Source: Chthoniobacter flavus Ellin428
Lineage (GTDB): Bacteria; Verrucomicrobiota; Verrucomicrobiia; Chthoniobacterales; Chthoniobacteraceae
Length of the DNA: 64,000 nt
Direction: 5' to 3'
NCBI RefSeq assembly: GCF_000173075.1
Contig: NZ_ABVL01000013.1
Coordinates: forward strand, 62,001-126,000
The notes below the pieces were generated by a model. It made no database searches, had not been told where the DNA came from, and saw only the letters and a program-made list of their open reading frames with translations. Every line of letters starts with the position of its first letter. Position 1 is the stretch's first letter. Positions 19,454 through 29,200 of this stretch are shown one piece after another. The position numbers and the translations under genes are program-made.

Positions 19454-20101
19454 TCACCACTTTGCAGAGCTCGAGGAAATCTCCCACTGCAAATCCAGCC
19501 AGGGATCTTTCTGGCGCACATACCCGAGCGTCACGCCGGCGATGCTTTTCCGGGCTCGCTCGAGGTCACGACTGATCTTCGCTTCCGAGCAGGAGAACAT
19601 GACGGCCAGTTCGCGGCCGAGCAATCCATTGGCGTGGGCCAGTTGCACCAGCACGAAATCCTGCGCGTCGCATTCGTGAAAGGCCGCTTCGACCGCGCCA
19701 CGCATGATCTCGAGGAGCGGCGCTTCGACTTGAGGAGGCTCGTGCACCGGCGGAACCGGCTTTCCCTCCGGAGGATCGCCAATGACGATCGGATCTCGTT
19801 TCTCGCGGCGTTTTTGCTGGACCAGGCGGTTCAGCGCAACGGCCTTGAGCCACGCCTGCAGAGCGGAGTTACCCGCGTAGGTAGCCAGTCGCGGCCGATT
19901 GCCAGGACGTTCCGCGAGGCAATCCGCCCAAAGGCTATCGGTCACATCCTCCGCCTCGTGCGGGGTCGCGCCACGATGCAGAAGATATTCCTTGATCGGG
20001 TTCGCGTAAGTCTCCTGCAGTTGCCGAATCGCCCGTACGTCGCCCTCCAGGCATTTCTGCGCGAGCAGAAAATCTTCGGGGTGAGGTAGGACATCGAGCA
20101 T
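19454..20101 (-). CDS. Sigma-70 family (ECF-like) RNA polymerase sigma factor
   Basis: A 215-residue sigma factor. Region 2 is represented by AIRQLQETYANPIKEYLLHR and HEAEDVTDSLWADCLAE; region 4 by FVLVQLAHANGLLGRELAVMF followed by CSEAKISRDLERARKSI, a helix-turn-helix. A proline-rich linker of about 35 residues separates them. The two-domain layout without region 3 fits ECF factors. A divergent 85-residue protein lies 407 bp away and could be its regulator. The long upstream leader contains a potential G-quadruplex on the coding strand (20231-20251). Confidence 0.85.
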   Translation of the reverse strand: MLDVLPHPEDFLLAQKCLEGDVRAIRQLQETYANPIKEYLLHRGATPHEAEDVTDSLWADCLAERPGNRPRLATYAGNSALQAWLKAVALNRLVQQKRREKRDPIVIGDPPEGKPVPPVHEPPQVEAPLLEIMRGAVEAAFHECDAQDFVLVQLAHANGLLGRELAVMFSCSEAKISRDLERARKSIAGVTLGYVRQKDPWLDLQWEISSSSAKW

Positions 20102-20508
20102 GGCGCGCGAATCGTGAAAAGCCCGGCGACGAATTTCAACGGCAAATTACAAGAGATGTGGATTTGCGAGGGGAACGCGGCGATCTCACAAGACCGCGCC
20201 CCCCTCGCAAAATTCCCGCGACAGACAGCGCCCACCAACCCCAACCCACCCACTTTCCACCGCCCTCCACGTTTCCGCGCGGCACCCGCTCTCCGTATCC
20301 CCCACACCCACACGCCCGGCGGGCGCTATCTGTCAGCGAAGGCTCCTCCCAACACCCACTGCCTTCACCAGCTAAGACGCGGGTTTGTCGACTTCTTGCA
20401 GCGAAACCGGCATTTTTCTGAAATAATTTCTGATGGTCAGGTTTTCCCTCACAAACATTCGTTTTTTCTCTGCAAGAATTCACAAAACCGTCATCTAAGC
20501 CGGTAGTT
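20102..20508. promoter_or_regulatory. 407-bp divergent intergenic region between sigma factor and small protein
   Basis: No gene is visible here. The half next to the sigma factor is extremely G-poor on the plus strand; on the sigma factor's coding strand it holds GGG-T-GGG-TT-GGGG-TTGGT-GGG at 20231-20251, a consensus G-quadruplex motif about 130 nt upstream of the ATG. The half next to the small gene (20400-20508) is AT-rich against the local GC content and is where promoters would be expected, but no clear -35/-10 pair is recognised. Confidence 0.5.
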
Positions 20509-20766
20509 ATGAGCGACGATGATATTTCCCTTTTAATCGAATTCTTCGAGCGCTGTGGTCCCGAAGTGAAAGGTCATGGCTTGATCGGGCTCCGCGTGGA
20601 GCAATCGGCTATGATCGAGCGATTTATCGCTGGCCGGTGTGATGATGCAGAACGGCGCGAATTGTCGCGCTTCCTGCAGCTCCACCCGGCATGGATTCGC
20701 TGGATTGCAGAGCGCATCAAGACCGGGCGTGACTTGGATGAGGTTTCGCCGGCCACCGGCAGTTAA
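20509..20766 (+). CDS. Small helical protein divergent from the sigma factor (possible anti-sigma-like partner)
   Basis: An 85-residue, probably all-helical cytosolic protein without signal or membrane segment. Its second half, IERFIAGRCDDAERRELSRF then LQLHPAWIRWIAERIK, resembles the short N-terminal helices seen in proteins encoded next to ECF sigma factors in Verrucomicrobiota, in which 'ERFLxGxxxxxERxEL' precedes a helix. No zinc motif HxxxCxxC is present, so it is not a canonical zinc-containing anti-sigma factor. Position alone suggests a regulatory link with the sigma factor. The real function is unknown. Confidence 0.6.
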   Translation: MSDDDISLLIEFFERCGPEVKGHGLIGLRVEQSAMIERFIAGRCDDAERRELSRFLQLHPAWIRWIAERIKTGRDLDEVSPATGS

Positions 20767-20910
20767 TTGGCCGGCGCGAACGGCGGAAGTTGGACCGCCG
20801 TGACGTGGTGGAGCGTGTCGATTCGCGGCGACACGGAAGGATGAGCGAGCGTGTTCATCGGGAATTGCCTATCCCACAGGTCGTGGTCTACTGGCGATGA
20901 CCCTGCTGCC

Positions 20911-21564
20911 ATGAAAATTCCTTCCCGAATCTCCGCGGTTCTTTTGTCTCTCCTTTTACCCGCTCTCGCGGCGGCAGCGGACCATACGAGTCCCTCCGTG
21001 GGCGCCGACGTAGCGCTGGCGCGATTGAAAGCCGGCAATCAACGTTTCGCCAGCGCTTCCGTTAGCAGCAGCAAACCGGTCGCCGCACGGCGGGCGGCCA
21101 CGGTCAATGGCCAGCATCCCTTTGCCATCATCGTCGGTTGCGCCGATTCGCGCACGCCGCCGGAGATCATTTTCGATCAAAGCATCGGCGACCTTTTCGT
21201 GGTGCGCGCGGCGGGCAATCTGGTGGATGACTACGGACTGGGCAGCATCGAATACGCCGTTGAGCATCTTGGCGCCCGGCTCATCGTGGTCCTCGGACAT
21301 CAGAAATGCGGGGCGGTGCAGGCAGCTCTTTCCGGTGGAGAAGCGCCCGGGCACATCCATGCGCTGGTCAGCGCGATCCAACCGGCGGTCCAAGCGACGA
21401 AAGGAAAACCGGGGGATCCTCTGTCCAACGCGGTTCACGAAAACGATGCGCTGGTCGCGGAAAAGATTCGCAAGAAAGCCAGGCTTGGCGATCTCACCTC
21501 GCAAGTGCGAGTGGTCGAGGGCTGCTACGATTTGCGGACGGGCAAAGTGGAATGGGCGAAATGA
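20911..21564 (+). CDS. Periplasmic beta-class carbonic anhydrase
   Basis: A 217-residue exported enzyme that interconverts CO2 and bicarbonate. The start at 20911 gives a signal peptide (SAVLLSLLLPALAAAA). Zinc ligands and the catalytic dyad are complete: CADSRTPPE provides Cys, Asp and Arg; HQKCGAV provides His and the second Cys; DLFVVRAAGNLVDDYGLGSIEYAV is the family core. The final stop overlaps the start of the next gene (ATGA at 21561), so the two are translationally coupled. The 5' neighbour is the small helical protein 145 bp away. Confidence 0.93.
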   Translation: MKIPSRISAVLLSLLLPALAAAADHTSPSVGADVALARLKAGNQRFASASVSSSKPVAARRAATVNGQHPFAIIVGCADSRTPPEIIFDQSIGDLFVVRAAGNLVDDYGLGSIEYAVEHLGARLIVVLGHQKCGAVQAALSGGEAPGHIHALVSAIQPAVQATKGKPGDPLSNAVHENDALVAEKIRKKARLGDLTSQVRVVEGCYDLRTGKVEWAK

Positions 21565-22872
21565 GAGTTTCCTGGATCGCCTACGCTGTCGCCACCGCGG
21601 TTTCTCTCACCAGCGCGACGCCGCATCTTCGCGGCGCGCCCGCTCCCTCGCGGGAGGAAGTGCTCGCCGCGACACTCCGGCCGTACACTGGCGAGTCGGT
21701 GCACGGAGTCGATACGAGCACGCTGACCGGCAAGGTGATGTGTGGTTATCAAGGCTGGTTCAACTGCGAAGGCGATGGCGCCAATCGCGGCTGGGTGCAC
21801 TGGGTGAAAGGCCGCGGCATCCCCTCGCCCAGCAATATCAAGGTGGACCTGTGGCCCGATGTCTCGGAGTTGGGTGCCGACGAGCGTTTCGACACGGCGT
21901 TTCATCACGTGGATGGCACGACCGCGCAGATCTTCAGCTCTTTCAAGGAGGCGACCGTCCTGCGGCATTTCAAATGGATGCGCGATTACGGCATCGATGG
22001 CGTTTTCGTGCAGCGCTTCGTCGGGGGAGCGCGCTCGGCGGATTTCCAGCGCCAGAATAATACCCGTGCTCGCGCATTGCCGTGAGGGCGCGAATCGCAA
22101 TGGCCGCACTTATGCGCTGATGTACGATCTTTCCGGCCTGGGCGCGGGACGCATGGATGAAGTCATCGATGACTGGCGCCAGCTTCGCACCCGCATGAAG
22201 CTCGGTGAAGATCCCGCCTACCTGCATCATCGCGGCAAGCCGGTGGTCGCCGTGTGGGGCATCGGTTTCAATGACAAGCGCGCTTACACGCTCGACGAAT
22301 GCAAGCGGCTCATCGAGTTCCTGAAGAGCGATGGCTGCACCGTCATGCTCGGTGTGCCGACCTACTGGCGGGAACAGAAAAACGATGCCGTTCCCGATCC
22401 CGCGCTGCACGATATCATCGCGCTGGCGGATATCGTGAGCCCGTGGACGGTAGGCCGTTATCGCTCACCGGATGACGCCGCGCGCTATGCGGAGAAGCAA
22501 ATCAAGCCCGACATCGCGTGGTGCACGGAACATCATCTCGACTATCTGCCCGTCCTCTTCCCCGGCTTTTCGTGGCGCAATATGTATGGGCAAAGCACGA
22601 ACGCCATTCCGCGCCGAAGCGGGGAATTTTTCTGGCGGCAGTTTCACGAGGACAAGACCGCCGGGGCCAACATGCTCTACGTCGCCATGTTCGATGAAGT
22701 GGATGAAGGTACCGCGATCTTCAAATGCACCAACGACGTGCCACCGCCGAGCGAAGCACCATTTGTGACTTTTGAAGGGTTGCCGTCGGATTACTATCTG
22801 CGGCTCACCGGGCAAGGGACGAAGATGCTGCGCGGGGAGTTGCCGGTGGACAGCCCACTACCGAAACCATAG
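21561..22872 (+). CDS. Secreted GH99/GH71-like glycoside hydrolase-family protein, one frameshift
   Basis: An exported protein of about 437 residues. Signal peptide: SWIAYAVATAVSLTSATPHL. The mature domain starts VMCGYQGWFNCEGDGANRGW, the characteristic opening of the GH99-like family (PF16317) also found in annotated xylosidase/arabinosidase proteins, and continues through FKWMRDYGIDGVFVQRF, RTYALMYDLSG, KPVVAVWGIGF, VMLGVPTYWRE, SPWTVGRY and LPVLFPGFSWRN. An extra C in the CCC at 22063-22065 shifts the frame; removing it joins both halves seamlessly (NNTVLAHCREGANRNGRTY). The enzyme probably acts on an alpha-linked or hemicellulosic glycan. It is coupled to the carbonic anhydrase gene by a 4-bp overlap. 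Confidence 0.85.
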
Positions 22873-22879
22873 CCGCGCC

Positions 22880-23665
22880 TTATCGCTCGTTTGGTCCGCG
22901 GATTTCACGACTCCACGGGGTCGCGATACGTTGGAACAACACCTTGGTCTGTAGCGGATCGAGATCGGGAATTTCGCTCAGCAGGCACGCCAGCATCCCC
23001 GTGACACGCGGGGCGGCGAAGCTGCTGCCGGTGACTTTCTTCGTTCCGCCGCCGGACCACGGCACATCCACATCCACACCGCGCGCGGCGAATTCCACCA
23101 GGTGGCCCGGCTTGTAAAAAATGCCGAGATTATCGTCCGTCCGCGCCATGTTCACCGTCAGAACCGAGGTGAAAAACGCCGGCCATTCGGGCCGGCCGTA
23201 GTCGGCGTTGTTGCACGCCGCCACCACATGCACGCCGCGAAGGTATGCTTCATCGACCCAGGCCTTGTACTTGAGCACATGCTCGAGCACACCGCAGCCC
23301 AGGCTGCAGTTGAGAATGTGATAGCCGCGCTCGATGGCCTGGCGCGCGCCTTCAAGAATGATCGCCGTCCGCGCGGAGAGCGATTCACCGAGCACCCGGA
23401 TGCTCCCGATCTCCGCTTCGGGCGCCATTTCCCGGATGATCCCGGCCACCGCCGTGCCGTGGCCGAATAGATCGCGCCCTTCGCCAGCCACCACTTTCAA
23501 ACGGTGACCATCTTCGACAATCGCGAGATCATCGCAGAGCGCGCCTCCGCCAAATGTCGAGTGGCTGGTTTCAATTCCCGAGTCGAGCACCGCGATGCGC
23601 ACACCACGTCCCCGCCCCCGGCGCAAGGCCGCCGCTGCCTCGGCGGGCGAAATCCAGCACCTCAT
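22880..23665 (-). CDS. Cytosolic subtilisin-like serine peptidase (S8)
   Basis: A compact 261-residue S8 peptidase with a complete triad: Asp in IAVLDSGIE (residue about 28), His in GHGTAVAG (about 69) and Ser in GSSFAAPR. The oxyanion asparagine is in VVAACNNADYG. It lacks a signal peptide, a pro-domain and any extra domain, so it should work inside the cell. Its start overlaps the stop of the upstream GAF gene by 4 bp (ATGA), implying a fixed ratio and a shared job. No RiPP precursor or substrate gene is adjacent. Confidence 0.9.
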   Translation of the reverse strand: MRCWISPAEAAAALRRGRGRGVRIAVLDSGIETSHSTFGGGALCDDLAIVEDGHRLKVVAGEGRDLFGHGTAVAGIIREMAPEAEIGSIRVLGESLSARTAIILEGARQAIERGYHILNCSLGCGVLEHVLKYKAWVDEAYLRGVHVVAACNNADYGRPEWPAFFTSVLTVNMARTDDNLGIFYKPGHLVEFAARGVDVDVPWSGGGTKKVTGSSFAAPRVTGMLACLLSEIPDLDPLQTKVLFQRIATPWSREIRGPNER

Positions 23666-24267
23666 GTCACGTCTTCGAGTCCGATCGCAAGAGACTGGAG
23701 TTGTTGCTCGATGAGACGGCCGAGGACATTGGCCGAGAGTTGCAGCGTCTCGAGGTGCTGCTGGGAAAATCCAGGCGGTTCCGGTTCGTCTGAACTCGGC
23801 GCGCGCAGTTGCACGGCCGAAATGACCCCGCGCAATTCACCAGCAAAATAGAGCGGCGTCGCCAGCATCGCGCACGTTTGCAGGCCGAGCTTTTGGTCGA
23901 GCGATTTGTCCTGCTGCTGATTCCTGCGGACCTCATTCTCGCACAGCGGCAACTCCGTGGAGACGATCATGCTGATCATGCCCGCACGTACGCTCTGGCG
24001 GAAACGCCCGACAAAACTCGCTGCGTTCGGACCGGTGTTGAATCGAGGAATGAGATAATTGCGGCCTTCATCGAGCAGCCACACGGTGCCTTCATCCGCC
24101 CCGATGGATTGGAAGCAGCACTCCACGAGCGCCCGCATCGTGGAGTCAAAAAATTCGTCGAAGGCCCCGGTGCCCGCGCGGGCCGCCAGTTCACGCAGAC
24201 GCGTTCGAACGATGGACCGCAAATGCCCCAAGCGATCATCGTTCAGAACCATTAGTCGTTCGCCCAT
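23662..24267 (-). CDS. GAF domain protein overlapping the subtilase gene
   Basis: A 201-residue soluble protein. The ATG at 24267 is preceded by GAGAGG at good spacing and is preferred to an extended upstream frame. Residues about 30-175 form a GAF domain: FDEFFDSTMRALVECCFQSI, GTVWLLDEGRNYLIPRFNTG, SMIVSTELPLCENEV, CAMLATPLYFAGELRGVISA and the final helix HLETLQLSANVLGRLIEQQL. No output domain is attached, so it may act as a sensor that controls the peptidase encoded next to it. The ligand is unknown; no chromophore cysteine is obvious. Confidence 0.85.
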   Translation of the reverse strand: MGERLMVLNDDRLGHLRSIVRTRLRELAARAGTGAFDEFFDSTMRALVECCFQSIGADEGTVWLLDEGRNYLIPRFNTGPNAASFVGRFRQSVRAGMISMIVSTELPLCENEVRRNQQQDKSLDQKLGLQTCAMLATPLYFAGELRGVISAVQLRAPSSDEPEPPGFSQQHLETLQLSANVLGRLIEQQLQSLAIGLEDVT

Positions 24268-24323
24268 GATGCCTCTCAGCCTGATTCTTTTGCGGTCCCT
24301 TATCAAGCTGCAATCTGTGACGA

Positions 24324-25094
24324 TTATTTGTCCAAAAGTGTCCCACCGCGCAGGCCACTGGGCAACAGCCGCTGCACCGCCGTCGGATCCACCGAAGGAA
24401 CGCTCGGACCGCGCCCATCCGCCCCGTGCGTGATCGCGTCTTCGACCGTCAGCGCATAAGCCCGAACGGTCTGCTCTTCTCCAAAGGAGTCGGTGTAATG
24501 GAAATAGCCCGCCGGATAAATCTTTCCCTGCCACGACTCGCCAGCCGCGCCCTCCAGTCCGTAAATGAAGCCATCGCCCAGCGAAGTCGTCGTCCGCGTA
24601 TCCTTGTCCAGCATCGTGGCTGCGGCGCGCCCGTTCAGCACGGTGAGTCCCGCGCGCACCCCTTTGGACGTGCCCTGCTCGATGGTCGCCGTGGCGAAAA
24701 TCACACTCTTCTCGATCTGAATCCGGCGCTCCGCTTCCTGGGGGGAAGGCAACTGGCTCTGCTTCTGATCGATCGCCTGCGCCTGCGCGCGGATGGCGGC
24801 CATTTGCTGCGAAATCTGTTGGGACACCGCCTGTTGGTGGGCCACCACTTGGTTGGCCCGATATTCCCGCGCCTTCGCAGCATCGTATTTGAATCGCTTC
24901 TGCAATTCATCCGAGAGAAACACGAAATCAATCTTCTCAACCCCTGAATCTGTCTGCACGACCAACCCATCCGGTTCCGCGCGCACGACAGTGGCCTTAA
25001 AGGTCGTCCCATCCGCGCGTTTTAGATCCTCGGCAAACGCCAGTATTGGCAACAACACCACCAGCAAAGCAGGAAGATATTTCTTCATATCCAT
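24324..25094 (-). CDS. Exported hypothetical protein with SHD1-like N-terminal domain
   Basis: A 256-residue exported protein. The signal peptide is MKKYLPALLVVLLPILAFA, and an ATG at 25088 is equally possible as the start. Residues 22-75 hold a small beta domain (ADGTTFKATVVRAEPDGLVV then KIDFVFLSDELQKRFKYDA), a motif I recognise from many verrucomicrobial hypothetical proteins. A glutamine-rich coiled coil (about 80-125, QQAVSQQISQQMAAIRAQAQ) and a C-terminal beta-rich domain (about 130-230) follow. It is 57 bp upstream of the GAF gene on the same strand and may head the same transcript. Function unknown. Confidence 0.72.
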   Translation of the reverse strand: MDMKKYLPALLVVLLPILAFAEDLKRADGTTFKATVVRAEPDGLVVQTDSGVEKIDFVFLSDELQKRFKYDAAKAREYRANQVVAHQQAVSQQISQQMAAIRAQAQAIDQKQSQLPSPQEAERRIQIEKSVIFATATIEQGTSKGVRAGLTVLNGRAAATMLDKDTRTTTSLGDGFIYGLEGAAGESWQGKIYPAGYFHYTDSFGEEQTVRAYALTVEDAITHGADGRGPSVPSVDPTAVQRLLPSGLRGGTLLDK

Positions 25095-25162
25095 CGGGAA
25101 CTCAGGCAATCCCCGCACTCTCGCAGAAATCTGCGGGCTGTCGAGTCGTTCCGGCAACGGCT

Positions 25163-26189
25163 CTACTTGTAAGCGACCGCCGCACTGGAAGGCCCGGCGA
25201 GGTGGATCACTTCGAAGCGCTGGAAGCCGACCTCGCCGCACCATTGGCCGAAATCCGCGCCGGAATAATCGAACGCATCGCCGAACTCGATGAGCATGTT
25301 GAGCGACATCAGCAGACCTTGCACGTTTTCGCGGCGGGCATCGTCGATCAAAGCCTCGATGGCAACCAACGCGCCGCCGGGCGGCAGCGCCTCGTAGGCC
25401 GCGCGGATGAGGTGCTTCTTCTTCTCCAGATTCCAGTCATGCAGGATCATCCCCATCGTAATGACGTCCGCCTTGGGCAGCGGATCCTGGAAGAAATCGC
25501 CGGGCGGCCGTCCTCACGCGGCCTTTCAAGCCCGCTGCGGGGATAATGCTTCTTCGCAATCGCCTCGACCGGCGGAGGTCGAAGCTGACGCACTGGAGAT
25601 GCGAGTGACGCTTCGCCACTTCCGTGCAGAGCAGGCCGGTTGCGCCGCCGACGTCGCACAAGGTCTGCGATTTCGAGAAATCGAACTTTTCCGCGAAGGC
25701 TTCGAAATTGAGACGGGAGAGACCCGTCATCGCCCCCATGAATTGCTCCAGCTTGGGCAGGTCGGCGTAGAGCTCCTCAAAAATACCTTTCTGCCCGTGC
25801 TTGACCTCATTCTGCGGCCGTCCCGTGCGCAAGGCCTCGGGTAGGTCGTTCCAGAACTTGAACAGCCGCGCATTGAGCATGATCAAGATGCCGCCAATGT
25901 AACGCGGGCTGGTCTCATCGAGGAACAAAGCACCCTCGGGCGTGTTGAAATACTTCCCGGGCGCTCCGTCTCCATCGCGGCCAAGAAACTTCATCGCCAC
26001 GAGTGCGTCGAAAAAGTCCGCAATCGCGCGCGGATGCAATTGCAACTCCGCACCGAGTTCCTCACCCGTGAGCCGGCGACTGCCAAGCTTGGTAAACAAA
26101 CCAAACTCGACCGCGGTGAGCAGGACCTTGGAATGCCAAAAGCCGAAAGCGGTCTGCAGGATGGAGGAGGGATCGAGCGGAGAGTTCAT
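25163..26189 (-). CDS. SAM-dependent O-methyltransferase (acetylserotonin OMT-like), frame disrupted
   Basis: A class I methyltransferase with the two-part architecture of plant-type O-methyltransferases. An N-terminal winged-helix dimerisation domain (FWHSKVLLTAVEFGLFTKLG … LTGEELGAELQLHPRAIADF) is followed by a Rossmann catalytic domain (TLCDVGGATGLLCTEVAKRH, motif I) and MGMILHDWNLEKKKHLI. Between 25440 and 25600 several one-base indels switch the frame; pieces such as PPVEAIAKKHYP and GLEGRVRTA in different frames show the lost order. The C-terminal 97 residues read cleanly (ALPPGGALVAIEALIDD). A perfect palindrome sits 7 bp upstream of the ATG. Either a consensus error cluster or a decaying gene. 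Confidence 0.78.
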
Positions 26190-26195
26190 AAAAGT

Positions 26196-26226
26196 GCGGC
26201 CGCATTGCTAGTGGCAATGCGGCCGC
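26196..26226. terminator. Perfect 13-bp stem-loop abutting the methyltransferase start
   Basis: GCGGCCGCATTGC (26196-26208), loop TAGTG, then GCAATGCGGCCGC (26214-26226). It lies about 50 bp past the end of the beta-helix gene and 7 bp before the methyltransferase ATG, both on the minus strand. It can terminate the first transcript, but it would also cover the ribosome-binding region of the second. A smaller hairpin (TGCAGG … CCTGCA) lies just upstream, near 26241-26260. Confidence 0.8.
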
Positions 26227-26274
26227 GGACCTCAGCTTTGGTGCAGGGCGCGTGTCCTGCATCCCCCATCCGGC

Positions 26275-29200
26275 TCAATAATACGGCGCTTCGTCGGCCT
26301 GGAACGGAATGTCCAGCACCTCACTCCAGGACAGCACCCGCGAATAGACCCGCACGTCGTCCATCATCGCGTTGAGGGTCGGCGAGCCAATGCGCGGGCC
26401 GAAGAGCGTATCGACACCGCCAAAGGTCGAGGGGATGCTCACCGTGCCTTCGAGCACTCCGTTCCGGTAGCGGCTCACGACTCCGGCGGTGCGATCGACT
26501 GTATAGGCAAGATGTGTCCAGGTGCCGACGGGAAGCGTACTCGAGGTCCATGATCCCACGCTCGCACCTGTCCCATCCCACAGATACAAGCCAACGGAGC
26601 GGCCTTGGTTCCCGGTGATGTACCACACCTTTCTGCAACCAGCCGTTGTTGTTGTTGGAAACGAGTTGCGGCGTGCCCGTTCCGGAATCAGCGAACTTCA
26701 CCCAGAAGGCCACGGAGAAGGAACCCGAGGGCAACGATGTCGTGCTCAGCGGCGGGCATTGCACATAACCCGCGGAGCTGAATTGCAGCGCGCCATTCAC
26801 CCAGCAACTCGAGGTATTCATCCCGGTCAACGTCGCGTTGTGACCGAATCCGGAGGCGTCCCACGCCTTGGTCGATCCCGCGTTGTCATTCAATTTGCAG
26901 CGAACCGCCAGCCCGGGGTCTCCCCCGGCGGCAGACGCGATCTCCTTCGGATCCAACGCATAGTTCCACGTTTGGAAATTATCCAGATCACCATCGAACG
27001 AGGGCGACCCGAGGGCCAATCCAATCGTCGTGTCGATACTGCCCAAGCTGCTCGAGATCGCTCCAGCCGACTGGAGGACGCCGTTGCGATATTGACTGAT
27101 GACGCCGTTCTCGCGATCGACCGAAAATGCCATGTGGGTCCACACGCCCGTCCCCAGCGACGTCGTCGTCCACGATGAAGCAGCATTGCCCGCACCATCC
27201 CACAGATACATGCCGACGTTCCGGCCTTGATTGGCGCAAATGTACCAGCCTTTTTGCAGCCACCCATTGTTGTTGTTTGAAGCCAGCGGCGGGGTCCCTG
27301 TTCCGGTGCTATTGAATTTCACCCAGAAGGCCACCGTGAACGATCCGCCCGGCGATGCGGTTCCGCCCAAGCTGGCGCTGGCCGTACTGCTCGTGCCGTT
27401 GAAATCCAGCGCGTTGCCGATCTCGCCACTGACAAAGGACGTATTGGTGAGCGTGGCATTTCTGCCGTTCGTGGTGGAATCGTAGGCGGTCGCCCCGCTG
27501 CTCTCGTCGAAAGGATAAGCCGCAACGGGCATGGTGTATGGAATCGGGTCGGTATTTTCCTGCGAGAGCTCCACGCTCATGTCGTCCACATAAACGGGAG
27601 TAGTCGTAGTCGAAGTCACGCTGACATAGATATCCGCGGTCGTGCTGCTCGCGCCAGTGATGAACCAGAGATCGTTCATCTCCCAAACGCCACTCCCGGC
27701 GGGCACGGTGACCTGCGTCGCGGCGTAGCCATAGTTCTTGATGCCAATGGTGATCACCGCACTCGAAGCGGCGGTCTGTGTGCCGACATACAGCTTATGA
27801 CGGCGTCCCGGTTGCAGCCCCGTAACATGCTGGGTGACCTGCGAAGTCCCCTGGCCGAACATCAAACTATAAGCTCCCGAGCGGAAACGCCCATCCGTCC
27901 ACGCGGTGTGCCCCGAAACACTGAATAACGTCACGCTCCCCGTGGTGGTCCAGTTCGGACTGAGATTGCCGCTCTCGAAACTGCCGTCGACGACTTTATT
28001 GGGAAAGACCATCGCCGGCATGCTGTAAGTGGGATCGGGAGACGGCGGCGTGGTGAAGTTATTGCCCACCTTGGTCGTCCAATCCGTCCCTCCGTACTCC
28101 AGTGCACCCATGTCCGGCGCCGACCCCACGTAGCCGTCCGTGACTCCCGGTATCACCGTGCCTTGATCAATCGCCGGCGACGATGCCTGAAGCTGCGAGG
28201 TTCCCGCTACGAACTTGGGATCGGTGTAAAGGTTGTAACCCATGTCCGACTTGCTCCAGGAAAGGCCTTCCGGGGTGGTATTGAACAAATTATTGTAAAC
28301 GTGCGTTCCCGTCTCGCCGTCCAAGCCGGGGTCAAATGAAGTCAACAAGCCGACCGCCGTATTCCGGACGGTATTGTTGAAGATCATATCGAAGTTTTGC
28401 CGGGTATTGAACTGCATGCCCCACCCCGGGACGTTCCAGACGATATTATGATGGACAATCCAGCTGCTGTTCTGGCTGTCCAGATAGAAGCCTTCCACCG
28501 GCGCTCCCGAATGACCCAGCGGTCCGGTTGAATCGTGAAAGAGATTGTAACGCACGATCGTATTACCGGCCTCGGAGAAGGTGTAGAAGATCCCGCCGTC
28601 GGTGGTGAGCTTCATCGCATTCGCCATGTCGTTGTATTCGACAATGGCGGACCGGCCCGGATTGCCCATCTCTGCGCGACCCGAATTACGGAACGTATTG
28701 TGACTAACGAGAATGCGGTTGCCGCCGCCGTTGACCATCGCATCCCACGTCGGGACATAACCCGAATCGTGGAAGTAATTGTTGATGATCTTGATATCGT
28801 TGCCTGCCAGCTGGATCAATCCGCGGGAATCCCAGGCCAACTCGCTATTCCGCAGGGTTGTGCCGCTGTAGAGCGTCAATCCGAAGATCGACGAGTTCGT
28901 CGCCCCGTGCCCGAGAAACTGCATCGAGAGACCGTTGAACGTCTCATTGGTGGATCCGGAATCCGACTCGATCGTGCAGGCAAAAAAATCGAGGTTCACC
29001 AAATTGATGTAGGACCGTCCGCGCAGGTCAAAACCGTAAGAGCGTTGCTTTGCTTCCACGTTCGCCGGCGCGGAGGTGGAATAGAAATACAACCGACTCG
29101 TGGTCGTGTCGTAAAACCATTCGCCGGGGCTGTCCATTTCGCCCTTCACCCCCGTGAGGTAATACTCGTTGCCCGCCGCAATCGCGTAGGCGGCATTCGC

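Noticed and set aside
22880..25094. RiPP-type maturation cluster around the subtilase
   Set aside because: No precursor peptide, YcaO, LanM or radical-SAM gene is present; the methyltransferase lies outside the overlapping unit.
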